Of a stretch of DNA of 40,939 bases, positions 40,052 to 40,939 are shown one piece after another. The notes beneath the pieces are model-generated. The model did no database searches, had not been told where the DNA came from, and was given only the letters and a program-made list of their open reading frames with translations. A program made the position numbers and the translations under genes. Origin of the DNA: Nitrososphaerota archaeon (GTDB lineage Archaea; Thermoproteota; Nitrososphaeria; Nitrososphaerales; UBA183); the NCBI GenBank assembly GCA_029785685.1, contig JAFLZE010000009.1:1-40939 (forward strand), written 5' to 3'. The first letter of the stretch is position 1; each line of letters begins with the position of its first letter.

Positions 40052-40939
40052 TGCGCTACACCCAGCGTGTTACCTATCCCGGCGACCACTATTTCGTCCC
40101 CTTCCTTCGTTTTCTCTTCGATGACCCTGTTCAGCACCTGCGTGACCTTGTCCGCCGCCTCTGCAATCTCCTTTCTCATCACTGTGATTGCCTCGAGGAT
40201 ACTCTGCTTCACGAGTATGGCATATAGCGGGACCTTGACCCTGGTTGCTGCCTCCTCTATCTGGAATTTCTCAACGCCGATTCCGCCTATCGCGGCGCCG
40301 ACGCCCTCAGCTATCTCTCCTGTCTTTTCCCCCTCAAGCTTCAACGCCGCGTCAATCATCACGATGGCGCTAGGTTTGACGCCCATCTCCCCAACAATTT
40401 TCTGGATGGCTACCCCGGGCTGCCCCACGTAGGCCATAGGCCCGTCAGCCTTCAAGACGTAGAGCTTTCGCCCTTTGTACTCAGTTATTGCCATCACAGT
40501 GTCCTTGGCTATGACGCGCTTCTCCTTCCCGGCCATGAACCTGGAAACCACAATGGGGCCAATCCCGTCGCCGACCGGCTGTCCCAACTTGAATGAGTCG
40601 ACGGCGTTGAGGAGGGCGTCCGCTTCCTGGATTATCATCGGCATGAGCATCTGCAACTGGACGAGGGTGAAGTATGAGTTCGTCTTCTTCCCGAGGAGAT
40701 AGTAGTGGCGGACAATCTTGTGAATCTGGTTGAGCGATGTAGCTACCTCTAACAGGTTCTCGCTGATTGACACCGTGACGGGGTTGTTCTGGTTGAGCAA
40801 GGCGCCGACTTCCGCCCTTACCCTGTCATTATTGGTCGTCACGATGTGATCAATCTTCCCCACTATGCCAGCCGGGTCCATGTCCACAGGCATGATGGCG
40901 ACATAGTCTAGGAATTGGTCTACCCTCGGTGAAGGATCG
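40048..40939 (-). CDS. DUF1512-like conserved archaeal protein (5' end outside the window)
   Basis: From the ATG at 40893 the product has 281 residues, but the frame runs open and protein-like to the window edge (DPSPRVDQFLDYVAIM precedes it), so the gene is truncated here. It contains DGIGPIVVSRFMAGKEKR, ITEYKGRKLYVLKADGPMAYVGQPG and GVKPSAIVMIDAALKLEGEKTGEIAEGVGAAIGGIG. I recall these as features of the archaeal DUF1512 family, whose function is unknown; this is from memory and unchecked. It is co-translated with the zinc-ribbon protein. Confidence 0.75.
   Translation of the reverse strand, partial: DPSPRVDQFLDYVAIMPVDMDPAGIVGKIDHIVTTNNDRVRAEVGALLNQNNPVTVSISENLLEVATSLNQIHKIVRHYYLLGKKTNSYFTLVQLQMLMPMIIQEADALLNAVDSFKLGQPVGDGIGPIVVSRFMAGKEKRVIAKDTVMAITEYKGRKLYVLKADGPMAYVGQPGVAIQKIVGEMGVKPSAIVMIDAALKLEGEKTGEIAEGVGAAIGGIGVEKFQIEEAATRVKVPLYAILVKQSILEAITVMRKEIAEAADKVTQVLNRVIEEKTKEGDEIVVAGIGNTLGVAQ

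Noticed and set aside
1..40939. CRISPR arrays, insertion sequences or prophage genes
   Set aside because: I saw no regularly spaced direct repeats, transposase motifs, terminal inverted repeats or phage structural genes in the window.

Overview
The window is an archaeal chromosome segment. The evidence is archaeal-type ribosomal proteins, aPelota, archaeal DnaG, archaeal-type pantetheine-phosphate adenylyltransferase, type II methionine aminopeptidase, PheS/PheT and TrpRS of archaeal form, an archaeal SRP RNA and intron-bearing tRNAs. TATA-like boxes sit about 25-29 bases before many start codons, which implies mostly leaderless mRNAs. TTG and GTG starts are common and the DNA is GC-rich. Non-canonical tRNA introns suggest the TACK side (Thermoproteota in the broad sense); I cannot place it more closely.

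Layout. 67-3217 (+): the first half of the S10 ribosomal operon (L3, L4, L23, L2, S19), ending at a small unknown membrane protein where L22 would be expected. 3624-12229 (-): a lipoate and 2-oxoacid dehydrogenase block: regulator, LipA, fused E1, E2, E3, LipB and a P5C-dehydrogenase-like enzyme. 12405-23024: a DNA-maintenance island with two Lhr-type helicases flanking an SMC/kleisin/KITE operon, then an unknown protein and a PdeM-like phosphoesterase. 23026-26313: thioredoxin, a CoA-pyrophosphatase-like Nudix protein, an MntR/NRAMP pair with a visible operator, and a phosphoribosyltransferase. 26380-28360: tRNA-Val, enolase, tRNA-Ser and SRP RNA. 28403-40939: information processing and small metabolism: a TtuA/Ncs6-type thiolase, a site-2 protease, Pelota, DnaG, a TOPRIM protein, PheT, PheS, TrpRS, CoaD, methionine aminopeptidase, a zinc ribbon and a partial DUF1512-like gene.

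The most exciting content is the three-gene operon at 15254-18580. By position it looks like SMC-ScpA-ScpB, but its residues match the eukaryotic Smc5/6 complex instead. The SMC (668 residues) has an SMC6-like Walker B region, and a Thr-Pro where other SMCs have the H-loop histidine. The kleisin ends in an Nse4-like C-terminal domain. The third protein reads like an Nse3/MAGE double winged helix. I propose a minimal, single-SMC archaeal Smc5/6-type complex. It sits between two Lhr helicases and close to a PdeM-like phosphoesterase, a context that suggests DNA repair.

A second striking feature is the tRNA-Ser(GCU) gene at 27923-28056. It becomes a perfect cloverleaf only after removing three short introns, from the D loop, the anticodon stem and the T stem.
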